DNA of 64,000 nucleotides from Ornithodoros turicata (GCF_037126465.1 NC_088203.1:98456668-98520667), one strand, 5' to 3'; counted from the stretch's first letter, positions 41,705 to 52,929 are shown. Notes: generated from the letters alone by a model not told the origin. Numbers and translations are program-made.

Positions 41705-42032
41705 GCTTAGCGCCGCTTTGAACAATGAGAACTCGCTCATAACAAAGGAGGAGACTGCCTTAAAACTGTTTCGGTTTCTCCTGTCTCGTCCGATTGTCCA
41801 CGAGGTGTCAAGGACAGCGAAAACGAAACGTGACGGACAGCTCTCCCTTCCTCATCTCCCGGGATGCAATGCGTGCGCGAGTTGCACTGAGATTTCCTGA
41901 AATCGTCTTTTCTCCTTATACGCCTGTTGAGCTGGGCCAGGTGGCGCTGCAAACCTTGTGTGTCAGCGCCGCTAGTGGCGACCTTTTCAACACACGGCCG
42001 CTCCCTAGCAGACGACACTCAGTCTACGCTGG
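41705..42032 (+). pseudogene. Unidentified coding-like block, copy 2
   Basis: Frame 41718-41900 reads NNENSLITKEE, LKLFRFLLSRPIVHE and SRTAKTKRDGQ. A frame shifted by one base then continues ISRDAMRARVALRFPEIVFS to LGQVALQTLCVSAASGDLF and a stop at 42034. The first and middle parts correspond to the block interrupted by a LINE at 34431-36190. The frame change relative to that copy marks at least one of them as a pseudogene. No known domain is recognised. It begins directly after a LINE C-run tail. Confidence 0.45.
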
Positions 42033-42034
42033 CT

Positions 42035-42800
42035 AACTTGGTGTGGCGTTATCATTTATCATCTGTTTTAGGGATAGAAAAAAGTCGAAAATATCGACAA
42101 ATTCTTTCAAAAAAAGTTGTGAAACACATGTACGATGTGCGGCACGATGTACATATACAGAACGCGTGTATGTCGCGAATGACGCTGTTGGTTAGGGTGT
42201 TTAGTGTGCTTCTCTGGTGCACTGGGGGTGCCAAAGTATAAATTTCATTCTGAGAAAAATCAGGCTTAACAAGAACGAGGCAAAGATTAATTCGCAGGGT
42301 GCTTATCGAACTCAATGGGGCTTAACAAAACGTTCGTCGTTATAATCGATGACAGTTGAACAATAATAACGGGACTTCTAAAAGAAACAAACAAAAGAAA
42401 CAAACAACTGTAAAAGCAAACTGTTTTATGGTTCAACACACAAATAGTTGCTCTTTCCTGGAACCTATGGTTGTGTTCTCCGCGTGCTGAATGCTCACGG
42501 CGCTACCATGAACACAGAATAAACAGCCTTTGGGCAACGCAGTACCGGTGATTTCGAAGCATTTTCGGGAACAGCATGCAGCGTGAGCGAACTTCTCGAC
42601 TACTTAGATTTGGAATCAGCTATCATGTATCCACCTCGTTCAAACAGACGTCTATAACTTCTTCTGATATACGTACGGAACCAGAGGTTGTGCACGTATA
42701 CATGCACGAATCTATATTGTATATGTATATGTGGAGTTTCTGGTGACGATGACCCAGTGAAAGAATTGCTAAAAACAAGTGAGCTGGTGAGTGTAATTCA
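42035..42800. other. No recognisable feature
   Basis: Nothing recognisable. Confidence 0.45.
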
Positions 42801-42802
42801 TG

Positions 42803-42905
42803 ACAATAAGATCCCGAGGGACGACGAAAACAGACACATACAGATGTCTCCAAACTCTGTCTGTGTGTCTGTTTTGGTCGTCGCTAGACCCGAGATCTTA
42901 CTGCC
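42803..42905. repeat. Inverted repeat, ~45-bp arms
   Basis: AATAAGATCCCGAGGGACGA..GAAAACAGACAC pairs with GTGTCTGTTTTGGTCGTCGC..CCCGAGATCTTACT around a short loop. It is probably a small foldback element; no target duplication was found. Confidence 0.6.
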
Positions 42906-43616
42906 ACACAGCGACAATTATCCGAGGCGTCGGCTGCACAGTCGACTTTTAGTATAAAAAGCGGACAAATGCAAAGCAAATACAAGAAAACGAAAAGTAT
43001 ATCTGGTCTGGTCGAAGTTTCTATGTTCTATTTCATTAGAACGGATGCCGATATTTGTCTACTGCAATAATTATACTTGGATATTACATCCGCAATGCAA
43101 GTCTATGACTGAAAACGGTAAACTGCGGCAGTAGTCAGGAATAATTATTTCAGGGCTTCATATTTTAGGAATTCTCTAGCTCTGGAGTACAACAAAGATA
43201 CCGCTGCCAGTCGGGGACATTTCTTTCGGGGACACCTTTTCCGGGGGCTTTTCTTGGGCGGGCAAGTCATTGCCGTAGCCATCTTCTTGCTGCTATGCGT
43301 ACGCAACACTAGTTTGCGATTTTTAGTAGAGTTCGGTTCCATTCGAGCAGAGTTCGATTTCGGAAAAAAACGGCGAACTCTGACGCATCCTACCCGTTGC
43401 TATCAGTTAGCATACGAGGCCGGAGCGGCCGCGTGTCGTAGCATTCCGACGGTAGAGGTCAGAGTGGCGCTCCAGTCGCTCTCCTCAAACTTTAGCGCAA
43501 CAGCCCTATAGTTTCAGGATGACCCTTGGATGAGCCGTTAAATTAGGTGCCGGCTAAAGATGTCCGCCTCATACATTTCAAGCGTGTCGATCTGGGCGCG
43601 TTGGTATAATGCATCC
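42906..43616. other. No recognisable feature
   Basis: A GGGGACATTTCTTTCGGGGACACC-like short duplication lies near 43215. Nothing else is recognised. Confidence 0.4.
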
Positions 43617-43867
43617 ATGGGAATACAGCGCGAAGAACGCGGACAAGAGAGAAGCACAGGACACTGCGCTGACTAACAACGTAGACAGATTTAATAACCA
43701 ACCATGACAAAGCACACGGTTTTAAGTGTGTTAAGTTATTCAAAGATAAAAGAAGAAGAAGAAAAAGAAAAACTTGTCATGGTTGGTTATTAAATCTGTG
43801 TACGTTGCTTGTCATCGCCGTGTCCTGTGCTTCTCTCTTGTCCGCGTTTTTCGCGCTGTATTACCAT
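43617..43867. mobile_element. Foldback MITE (AATACAGCGCGAA family)
   Basis: Arms of about 95 bp pair: ATGGGAATACAGCGCGAAGA..ACAAGAGAGAAGCACAGGACAC on the left and its complement ending GCGCTGTATTACCAT on the right, with CAACCATGACAAG next to an A/G-rich spacer of about 45 bp. It has no coding capacity. I recall the end sequence as common in tick genomes. Confidence 0.75.
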
Positions 43868-44628
43868 AGACTCATACTCACATAGAACTTGAAAGCTGTC
43901 TGGGGGGTTGCGACATTGAATATCGACGAAGTTGCCATCGAAGGCTTGATCTCCTATTCTATTCTATTTTGAAAGAGGCCCGTTTTGTAAAGCCCTATGT
44001 GCAGAATGAACAAAATCGACTTCGCGTGTGAGCGCTTCAGGGTGGAAAAAAAAAAAAAAATCCTTCTCTATCTCTCTGTCTGTTTTAGGCTCTGTAACAC
44101 GCCTACGCTCGCTCGCTCGCTCGCACGCACGCACGCACACGATGAAGATGTGATGCAACAATTGATTGCCAGACACTTTAGCGGCTTCCATTCATCCGAC
44201 TCAGGCGTCCCGTTAGAGAGCTTTCACGGCACTCAACCATAGCTGTTGGAACAAAGAGAGATCATTCAAATTCATTCCTTGTGATACGCGTAAGAGATAT
44301 CTCGTTGCTTCTGAGTTTGAGCACTAACGTCAACAGTGCGGAGAATACAAAGTCAGAAACTTCCGAAACTTCTTCGCGGACTAGCGAAAAAAAAAAAAAA
44401 AGACATTAAAAGGAACATTTTGTGTTTTGAAGCGCTTGCAATCGCCAGTTTCCAGCAAGTATAAGGATTCCTTCAAATATTTTCTCACTCCATGTTACGT
44501 AATTTGGTCAATCCATTTCGATCCTGCTTCGTCCGTTCTTTCTCGCAGAAACCTCAAGAGGATGAAACGACTAACCCTGGAATAAAATGCACCGTATCCA
44601 GTGTCGAAATAGCAAACCGCACCGGTGG
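43868..44628. other. Microsatellites; otherwise nothing
   Basis: (GCTC)n/(GCAC)n lies at 44107-44140, with A runs near 44047 and 44387. Confidence 0.45.
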
Positions 44629-44672
44629 TGGTGGTGGTGGTGGTGGTGGTGGTGGTGGTGGTGGAGGTGGTG
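44629..44672 (+). repeat. (GGT)n microsatellite
   Basis: About 14 GGT units with one GGA interruption; they produce the poly-Gly, poly-Val and poly-Thr frames around them. Confidence 0.9.
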
Positions 44673-44832
44673 AAGATGAAACACTGCTCGCAGTGGTTGG
44701 CCACGCCGAAAGCACGCAGCGTCATGACTGTGACGAAAAAAAAAAACTTTCACACGACAACACATAAAAAAATCCGCACCGGCGCGACTTACATTCTATA
44801 CCTATCTGTATTGTATCCATAGCAAATCCTGT

Positions 44833-46071
44833 TTGGGAGTCCCCAGGACAACGGAGACGTATTCTGTCTTGGCAGAGGCCCGAGAGCAGCCGGTTCACAT
44901 ACTGCGGGATGGTGATACCCTCCGCGCTTATACACGCTACATTACACGGCACCCGCTCCACTCTCTTTGTCGCATTGATGAGGACTGCCCGGCGTCTGCT
45001 TTCGGCAGTGCCATTGCCCGCCTGAAAGGGAGCATTCCATCTCCCGCGTCTACACCATCCTATGCACCGGCGATGTGGACTCTTGAAAGACCCTGTATTC
45101 ACTCTAACATCCCTGGACTCCAACGCAAGAAAGACGTCCCCACAGTCGTGGCCCACCAGCTCACACTGGAGCACCTCGCCTCAACACATCGACTAAGTCG
45201 CCATATATACACAGATGGCTCGGTAACCGAAGGTAGTTCGAGCGCGGCTTTCTACATTCCGGATGAAGACCTGGGCCACGGTTTCAAACTCCCCTATACA
45301 GTGTCCTCGACAGAAGCCGAACTGTTTGGTATCCTGGCAGCACTGGAGCATATTACAGAATCCGGGCACGGAACGTGGGTCATTCTTACAGACAGCAAGG
45401 CATCACTAGATATGTTGTCGTCATCTCGCCCCAGCATAATAAGCGATTTGCATACCATGACGCTTCAAAAATTCAATGAACTCTTCGCCACTGGTTACAA
45501 CATCACGTTTCAATGGGTCCCTGGCCACGTAGGCGTGTATGGAAATACCCGAGCAGACGCAGTAGCGAGACGCGCTGGGTCTGATGACACTTCGGCCCTG
45601 GCACCTCTGCCGCTTACAGCCTCAACATGCCGTCTATACATACGCCGTCGGTGTGCCACATGTGCTCAGCAGTTCCGTGCCGAAACAACGACTTACAACT
45701 CATTCCTACGGTCTATCGACCCATTGATGGAGTTCGTCATCACTTGCCACCGCAGCCGTAAAGAAGAATCCCTTCTCCACCGCCTACGTCTCAATGTTGC
45801 CCGTACACCCTCACTTCTCTTCAAGATGGGTCGGCTAAATTCACCAAACTGTAATGTCTGTGGAGTGGAAGCGGACATCCCACACCAACTCCTGTATTGC
45901 CAGCAGCACCTTCAACATAGGGACACCCTCCGTTGCCGTCTGCTCCAGATTGGTTGTAACGACTTTTCGTTGGCCGCTCTTCTTGGCCCCGTCTTGCACC
46001 CCAACCAGTGGGCTGTCACTGCCGCTCTCCTCGGTTTTCTCCGAGTCTCAGGACTCGTGAACTGCCTGTAA
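44833..46071 (+). CDS. LINE ORF2 3' part: RNase H and C-terminal knuckle
   Basis: This 413-codon frame, counted from a TTG at 44833 because there is no natural start, continues a LINE polyprotein downstream of its lost RT. The first ~120 residues are the linker (LAEAREQPVHILRDGDTLRA, SNIPGLQRKKDVP). RNase H follows with D128 in IYTDGS, E163 in TEAELFGI, D187 in LTDSKASL, H232 in PGHVG and D242 in NTRADA, so all catalytic positions are kept. HRLRLNVARTPSL and the knuckle C340-X2-C343-X7-H351-X4-C356 come next, and the end is LRVSGLVNCL. No internal stop is present, so it is fairly young. It cannot act alone without RT and endonuclease. The decayed copy at 31938-33755 is its nearest relative here. 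Confidence 0.88.
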   Translation: MGVPRTTETYSVLAEAREQPVHILRDGDTLRAYTRYITRHPLHSLCRIDEDCPASAFGSAIARLKGSIPSPASTPSYAPAMWTLERPCIHSNIPGLQRKKDVPTVVAHQLTLEHLASTHRLSRHIYTDGSVTEGSSSAAFYIPDEDLGHGFKLPYTVSSTEAELFGILAALEHITESGHGTWVILTDSKASLDMLSSSRPSIISDLHTMTLQKFNELFATGYNITFQWVPGHVGVYGNTRADAVARRAGSDDTSALAPLPLTASTCRLYIRRRCATCAQQFRAETTTYNSFLRSIDPLMEFVITCHRSRKEESLLHRLRLNVARTPSLLFKMGRLNSPNCNVCGVEADIPHQLLYCQQHLQHRDTLRCRLLQIGCNDFSLAALLGPVLHPNQWAVTAALLGFLRVSGLVNCL

Positions 46072-46410
46072 CATTGTGCTAGTGTTTATTCTCTTCTTTC
46101 TTTTTGTTTCTCTTTTCTTTCTTTCTGTTTCTCTTTTCTTTCTTTCTGTTCCTCTTTTCTTTCTTTGTGTTTCTCTTCTCTTTCTTTGTGTTTCTCTTTT
46201 CTTTCTTTGTGTTTCTCTTTTCTTTCTTTGTGTTTCTCCTTTCTTTCCTTTCGTTTCTCTTTTCTTTTCCTTTCCTTTCTTTTTGTTTCTTGTTTTCTTT
46301 CCCTTTCCTTTCTTTGTTGCTTTTTGTTTTTCTTTCTTTCCTCTGTTTCGATCCCCCTTTTTCTTTTTCCTTCCTTTTCTTTTTCGTTTGCCCCTTCCCC
46401 CTTTCTTTTT
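46072..46410 (+). repeat. CT-rich tandem repeat in LINE 3' UTR
   Basis: Units of about 22 bp built from TTTCTTTCT, TGTTTCTC and TTTT repeat about eight times and then decay into CT-rich sequence. They generate long spurious Phe/Ser/Leu and Lys/Glu/Arg frames on the two strands. Confidence 0.85.
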
Positions 46411-46485
46411 CGGAATAGCAAGCCGGCTCTTTGCCTGGCTAACCTTTCCTTTCTTTTTTTCTTAATAAACATATCCCCCCCCCCT

Positions 46486-48984
46486 CAATAATAGCGCGCG
46501 CGAATGGCTTTCGTGGACAAACGGGTTCGGCTTCTTTTAGTGATACAACAGACGTGTTTCCTCTGTGCCTTGTCTCCGGGAAGTACATCTAAGCCCGGAT
46601 CAAGCACAGATGTCGGAAAAAGTCAAATGCCCTCGTATATCGCAACTTCCAATCTGTTTGCTTTCTGCTATGGTGTACATTGTACATCTGGGGTCGAGAA
46701 AACTTCTGTACTGAGTGACCTCATTCCCGCTTCGGTGAGAAGGAGTTGTTATTGCGGCTGAAAACAAGTTGTTGGCTTTTGGAAGGCGGGAAATGTGACG
46801 GAAAGCATAGAGGATGTCTCGAAGGTTGGGCAGGAACCCACGCTATTTAATTTCGCCCACAGCTGTGTGAATTCGACATCAAAACCTTATCTTGCTTCCA
46901 CTCGATAGATACGAAGGAGAACGGAAATGAACGGTACTGAACGCCAAAGGCAAAATGTAAACAAGATGCAGTACAAATGTTGCAAAACAACAGAACTGAA
47001 AGTTGCGTATCAAAAAGTGAGAAATTGCATTGAACGTCTGATTGAAGGTCTATTTAACATGAAAATGCAACTTTTTCAGTTTCCCGTCCCACGTTATATG
47101 TCAGCGTTTCTTTTGGTACCAATGTTCACTGCAAAAATATAACCCGTGTCAACACAGAACGTGACCTTACGTGTGATGTATAAAACACACGGGTGGTGAC
47201 CTGGTATTATAAAGTTATCCGGAACCAAGTTTACAATCACAATGTATTCGCTATCGACCATAAAGCCTAGCACTTAAATTGCCTCCAGTTGGAAAATTCC
47301 ACTGTTGCTTAATTCCTATGAACTTTCTTGAGCACGCATGATTTGTAACAAAACGGTCAATCTTGACTCTCAGTGCAATAGTCTTAATAAGGATTATAGG
47401 TACGACGAGCATAATTCAATGCAGTGCTGTGATACGTGCTGCAATGCTAGGGAGTGGAAACACTAATCCATCCCAAACAAATGCTTTAAGGGCGGCTTTT
47501 CGTTCCAGAGACACAACTTGCATCAAGTCAACAACTTATGTAAGTAATCGGTATGCACGTGTCGTCTGGAAAACGCATAAGTACACAGTAGTGACATTCG
47601 AGGAACTGAATGGCCTGCGCGGAAACTCTGCAAGAAGAGGCGGGGGAAGTAACTACGCAATCGGACGCGTCAACTCACGATTCACGGAAACTGTTGTGTA
47701 AAGTAAATGCTATGATATCTGGACAAGTTATTTTCGGTGCTAAATAGAAAAGAACATAACAGTAAGAGAAGTCGCCAGCAAGACGTTGAGATGCTAAAGA
47801 AAAAATAATAATTTTTAAATCTTTTCTAGCGCAGCCAGATGCACGTACATCTTGCACTCGTGTACATGCGTGTCAGAGAATCATGGCCGTTACACGCTCC
47901 ACAAAAACCGTCACTGAACCATGCGCGAAAGCCTGCGTGAAGGCGAACTGAAGCACGGCACGGAACATGTCGCTTTTATTTTCTCCTCCTTGCGCTGGCA
48001 GTTTCACACTGCATTATCCTTGCCTTAACTCTGCTCTTCTCTTACTTTTCACCTTGTCTGCTCTACTTCTCCCTAGACCGTGTAAACGCGCGCTGAAGTT
48101 TGCACAGACTGTTAGTTCTCAGACTGTAACGCCAGCCCTCACGCTCCCTTCGGAGTATTAGCAGCCACCCGGCGGCGCGTAATAAGAAAACAGTGCTGCC
48201 GAAGTGTTTTCCCTGCATGACGTCAAATATAACAGCCGATGACAGCGTCGGGTGCTGTTGTCCAGAAAAACGAGTTGTCCCGAAAACATGATGACGATGG
48301 TTGGTATATTTATGGCGTATTACCAACTTGCCCCCCCCCCCCCCATAATGCGCCAAAACAGAACTTTGTAAGATTACAAGGCAATCATATAACAAATATC
48401 CGTAAAATTGTTGGCAATTCTACTAAAGGGTAAAAGGGGGTTCATCACCCAGTAATAGTGCTAGGTGAAATGGTAAATGATATTCGTCACACTCATGAAA
48501 GTGACGACGGCGATGGTGTTCCTATGAGGTACATGTAATGAGGATGTGCAACACAGAGAGGAGCACTTCACAGCGTGCACATTGGCGTGGTTCCTCTGCG
48601 CGAAGTAAGAAAGTATGCGTCACATACGCCGTGTTCAATACTTAAAGGGTCTCTAAAGGGGTCGGTGTTTGTGGGTCTCATAGGCTACTGGAAGCAGGTA
48701 TATTCTGTAGTCAATGCTCATTATTTCGAATACACTCGCAGTGTAACGCAGGAAGAATAACAGGTGCGCGTTGTTACGTTTCAGGAGTTTCACGTCAAAA
48801 TAACGAATGGATACGTCGTAATGACGAAATGTCCCATCTGCCAATGAAGATAACGTATGAATTTTCTTCAAGAATTGTCTCACTAGAAACCGTATTTTTT
48901 GTCTGGCATAGCATTGTGGAACGTACAATACAAGATACGGACTTCGTAATCGCATAACAGCGTTAGTATAACCATCGCAGCACT
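46486..48984. other. No recognised gene; C run
   Basis: A C16 run lies at about 48331-48345. Frames at 46504-46761 (86 codons) and 47363-47701 (112 codons) show no known motif. TTAAAGGGTCTCTAAAGGGG at 48642 looks like a transposon end, but no partner end was found. Confidence 0.4.
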
Positions 48985-49205
48985 GCTCTAGCTTCTGTTG
49001 CGCAGGCCAAATGCTTGCTTCGCGTCCGCTTGGGTGAAATACGTAAGGTGCGTCGGTACGCCACGTGCCACATGAGCCCGTCTCGCAAGTAGGTCGGCAG
49101 CCTCATTCCCACGAACGCCACAATGACCTGGGATCCACTGCAAGGTGATGTTATGTGTCTGTGTGACAGCACACGGATACTCCCTCGAATACTCACTGTT
49201 TGTTT
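48985..49205 (-). pseudogene. LINE RNase H fragment
   Basis: The minus-strand frame reads NITLQWIPGHCGVRGNEAAD and LLARRAHVARGVP, the last RNase H motif with catalytic His and Asp, then FTQADAKQAF. The frame ends at 48988. The upstream part is missing and a MITE lies 70 bp upstream. Confidence 0.75.
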
Positions 49206-49276
49206 GATCACGTTGATGTGCTGATTGTGTTCCTGTTACTTTGCATGGCGCTTTTTTGCGAAAGCTTCCGCTACAA

Positions 49277-49479
49277 CACAATCTTAAAAATGAACTATTA
49301 TATCGTTGATGATATCGTTACCTGTCCTGATATGTTGAAAACGGGAGGCATACGCCTTTTTTGTGACACTTATGCTGTTCATAATTGTCACAAAAAGGCG
49401 TACGGCTCTCGTTTTCATATCATTCGAGATGATGGTTGGCTAGGAACGTGCTATGCGGCGAAGCTCATTTCTAAGAGTG
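49277..49479. mobile_element. Palindromic MITE, copy 3, degenerate
   Basis: AATCTTAAAAATGAAC at the left and CATTTCTAAGAGTG at the right with internal GAAAACGGGAGGCATACGCC and GGCGTACGG words place it in the family at 6618. It is shorter (about 203 bp) because parts of both arms are deleted. Confidence 0.75.
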
Positions 49480-49601
49480 CAGAATATGCGTATGATATGC
49501 GTCCTGGTGAGGTGTATCCCTACGCGGCACAGCCAAGTCGGAGGTCCCCTCGTACCGCGTTGATTGGACAAAGAAACGCGTGAAGGGGCAGTTCCCGCAA
49601 T

Positions 49602-49850
49602 ATGCGGGACAACAACGGCAAGCTACTTCGACACCCGAGTGCCGGTAGGAGTGCCGGGCCAAGTAGGCTCCAGAAGAAGACGCATTCTGATCGAAGGCGA
49701 CGAGCTGCCGAAACCGAGGAACAACGCAAGCAACGTCAGACAACGGATGCCGCCGCTCGGCGTCCAAAGCGTGCGAACGAGACGGAGGAAGAGCGTAAGC
49801 AGCGTTTCAAAATACGCCGCTGTTGTGGCTGTGTAGTTAGTAAAAGTTAA
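49602..49850 (+). pseudogene. Arg/Glu-rich repeat ORF, probable transposon protein fragment
   Basis: An 82-codon frame holds two ~24-residue repeats: RRRRAAETEEQRKQRQTTDA and RRPKRANETEEERKQRFKI. Arrays of RRAAETxEQRxxRxxxDAARxR units are familiar to me from N-terminal regions of Helitron-like and other transposon proteins in invertebrates. The rest of such a protein is not here, and codons before the repeats (GKLLRHPSAGRS) are unassigned. It may be a fragment of an old mobile element. Confidence 0.4.
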
Positions 49851-49979
49851 TGAAAATTACGAATGTTTCAATATTTTTCTTTCTACTTCTATTCTATTCT
49901 AGTGATAGTTAGGGGTGGAGAGAGGTGGATAGGGGTGGACAGTGGTAGTGGGTGGATCGGCTGAATGCTAACGCATTTC

Positions 49980-50205
49980 CGCCACTTGATCTACATTAAT
50001 CGTCCTTCAATTAAAAAAAAAAATCTTAGTTGTCTTTAATCTATCTCGTCCTTGTTTCACATTTTGTTAGTTTCTCCTTTATTTCCCAATTCTCTTCTTT
50101 TCTTTTCTTTTTTTTTTTTTGAGGAACAGCAAGCCGACATTCCGTTTCGCTGACCGTTCATCCTTTTTTTTTCCTCTGTTCTAATAAATATTTCCCCTTC
50201 GACCA
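49980..50205 (+). mobile_element. LINE 3' end, C-run tail type
   Basis: T/C-rich UTR, then GGAACAGCAAGCCGACATTCCG..CGCTGACCG, a T run and TTCTAATAAATATTTCCCC. The coding part is absent. The left border is approximate. Confidence 0.55.
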
Positions 50206-52138
50206 GAGGTTAAATGAAATATACAGCACGGACACACACATACAAAATCACATGAGGGTTTATGCGGTGGGTGGGGTGAGGGCCTAAGTAGCCACAGGTT
50301 GAAGAACCGGAAATTCTGTCGATGTTAAATTATTTTGGGTCACTCAGGCCTATTTAAGGATGCACTTCTGTACGCTTACACTTCAGCAGATACTTACGCA
50401 GCAAAAATGTTGAGGCAGCGAATAACAGATTATGAAAGGAAACTAAAGGCGGAGCGTGCGAGAACTGTTTGCCAGAGGGATGGTAGTAGAGGTCAGGTCA
50501 TTCAGAAGTGTCGCTCACATGCAAAGGAAAACGCTAGCTCATCTGCCGAACGCTTGCAAACGAGGGCTTACGAGAGCACTGGCAATTTGCGTTTCACAAG
50601 GAATTGAACGTACTCGCTGTACATAACTCTTGTTCGTGCAAACCCCAAAAGGGGATTACAACCAAGGTGAGCATAACCATTAGAAATACCTCGATACTGC
50701 TGCGTCTACGAAAGCTGCCCATCCTGATCCCACATGCGATTCTTCGCTTTTAGGAGTAATTTAGGAAATCAACTCTCAGAACCTTCCGTTTACCCGAAAT
50801 GCCACCGACCGGAAACAATGAAGAGCTTCGGGACACTTCATGCTAGCCTTGCTTATGCCCTCTTGGTAGAATTGGCGCTAGAACGTTACACACGATGGAC
50901 GTGATTTGTTAGTCTAATTCGTGCTGTGCTCTGCTCCTCTACTGCCAAGCGGCCTGTCTGCCGGTGTGGTCGCATGTTGCTCGGGGTCATAGCGCGTCCT
51001 GACCCGACTTCATAGGCAACAGAGCTAATGAACTGAGTCTAATGAGCGTCACTTAGCAAAGGTCATTAAAGGTAAAATCACATCATGTAGCACTCAGAGA
51101 CAGCACGCGTGTACGTTGAAAACACAGTAACGAGGCAAACTGCAACAGCTGAAAGAACGACAAACGCAACATTTCAGCGTCACCAACGCATTAGCAATAA
51201 ACGCTACTTCCCATTACAGTATTATCAAAATTATAATTACGTTAGCATAAAAAATGCCGCCTGCATCGGTTGCTCGACCGTGTGTGTGAATGTGAGCGTG
51301 TATGAAAAGAAATTCACAGTCCAAGGACGTTTGACTAATGAGGATGCTAGGGATTGGCCTGTGCACTGAATGATGCACTAGAACGCTTTCCTCCTGGGGA
51401 TCATCTCTTAACACTATATAGAACGCATGATATTTTGATGTACTGTTAATCTCTTGCATAGATGAAACATCCCATGTCATCCTCACTTCTTCATTTATTG
51501 TTGCTGTTGTTGTTGCATAGATGTATCAACTCGCGGTTAAGATCTTTACCGCCCGTTGACTGGTCGCTGAGCATTGACAATAAAACATAATCCAATAAAA
51601 CGGTCACATGCGTGCTTTACGAAAGTTTTTGTGTTGGAGAACGCGTGGTGGAAATACCCATCTGTACCATAACTCATATGCTACGTTCACACTACGTCAG
51701 TGAACGCCGCGAGAGTCGCGGACGACGGAGATGCCGGTGAACTTGTCACGTTCACAGAGCAATCCGTGGATCCCGCGGACGCCGTGAAGTTGTCGAAAGC
51801 CGCAACGTGAGAGTAGAGATTGCTTCTACTTTTGCCGGGAGTGACGGGAAAGTAAGATGAGGAAGTAAGTGTGTCGACTGTGTTGAGAAATGTGTAGATG
51901 CATGCCGTCTGCTGCTCGCAGCTGGCATCGCTTTTCAGGTTTCTGTGTAAAACACAATAAATACGTGTTTTCCAATTGTTATCTTGATTTATCACAATTA
52001 CATTATACGTATTACACGCGTGGAGCCTTGAATTGAACTGCGACGCAGATGACACGCTTTGCAGGCCGCGCACTGTAGCTGGCGATAGCAGCGCCGCCGC
52101 TATTTTTGTCACGTGCTCCGACAGCCGTCCCAATCGCT
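50206..52138. other. No recognised gene; small candidate ORFs
   Basis: Frame 50335-50607 (90 codons) contains a coiled-coil-like KMLRQRITDYERKLKAERAR stretch, but no further domain. A minus-strand frame at 51687-52154 (155 codons) is Ser/Ala/Thr-rich without motif. Neither is supported as a gene. Confidence 0.3.
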
Positions 52139-52573
52139 GCACTGCCAACGCCACCTAGATAGAGAAAGCCTGCTCACTCGTCGACGTGACGTAACTACTA
52201 AGAGTCAGCCAATCACGATCGTGTTTTCAATGGCCGTAGCCAATCACGAACGTTCTTTCAGCAGTCGTAGCCATGGAGACGAACCGCCGTCGTCTGCGAG
52301 CAGTGATTGAACGTCCCCGTGTACTAAATGGGGAAAACTTCAAAATAAAGCGCAAAACAGTCCCATATCTTTCTCAAAAGCGTGTTGCACATTTTTGTCT
52401 GCAGATTTAAGTCTGCAGGTTCGAAGTTAGGTGCAATCATTTGCGAGTTCTTGAATTCGCAGAACGGGGAATCGCAGCAGTAGCAGACGAATTCTGACTT
52501 TATATGTCCACGTAGCGAAGGAGGGAGAGGAGGCAATAAGCACGCCTTCTGTACCTAGGTGGCGTTGGCACTA
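52139..52573. repeat. Segment bounded by 16-bp inverted repeats
   Basis: ACTGCCAACGCCACCTAG at 52140 and CTAGGTGGCGTTGGCACT at 52556 are inverted. About 400 bp lies between them, including two GCCAATCACGA words. It may be a non-autonomous transposon or a chance pair; no target duplication was seen. Confidence 0.35.
52180..52300. promoter_or_regulatory. Possible promoter-like cluster (two CCAAT words)
   Basis: GTGACGTAAC at 52187, GCCAATCACGA at 52206 and GCCAATCACGA at 52239 lie within 70 bp in a CpG-richer region, with a TCACGTGC E-box upstream at 52109. No transcript start or downstream gene is supported, so this is only a motif cluster. Confidence 0.2.
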
Positions 52574-52929
52574 CTCTCTTTTAGTTCACTGTAGCATAGA
52601 CCAAAAGTAACCTAGTGCGTTTGGGAGAGGGAAACGAGGTGGAGATCCTCCTCTCCCATGTAAAGTCCCCAGAGAACCCCTCCCGAAATATTTTCATGCT
52701 AAGCCGCTACGTATACTGGGCCACGTATACCCGATGCCCGAGCTGAAGCAACGTTCACCGCGTAGTGCCGAGGCAAGAAAGAGGTATCGTCCTGATTGTA
52801 GCTTCGTAACGGAATTAGGGCTTCGAATTACGACAAGTGCGAAATTAACGAAGCGTGTAACGTGGACACGTAAGTGAACTTTTGATGGGTATTTTAGTGC
52901 CCCTTTAAGGAAACGGTGGTGGAAACACG
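52574..52929. other. No recognised gene; possible MITE end
   Basis: GGGTATTTTAGTGCCCCTTTAA ending at 52916 looks like a TTAA-type transposon end; no partner end was found. Confidence 0.3.

Larger units (their letters stand above)
44821..46485 (+). mobile_element. LINE insertion, 5'-truncated, C-run tail type
   Basis: The element starts in the segment after RT (SCLGVPRTTETYS) at about 44821 and ends with AATAGCAAGCCGGC...GCCTGGCTAACC, CTTAATAAACATAT and a C run at 46474-46483. The 3' UTR (46072-46410) is an almost pure CT tract with a tandem ~22-bp TTTCTTTCT.TGTTTCTCTT repeat. I could not identify a convincing target duplication. Confidence 0.8.

Noticed and set aside
44492..44767. Poly-Gly, poly-Thr and poly-His frames
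   Set aside because: They are produced by the GGT microsatellite.
46086..46472. 129-codon Lys/Glu/Arg-rich frame (minus) and Phe/Ser-rich frames (plus)
   Set aside because: Both are translations of the CT-rich tandem repeat in the LINE 3' UTR.
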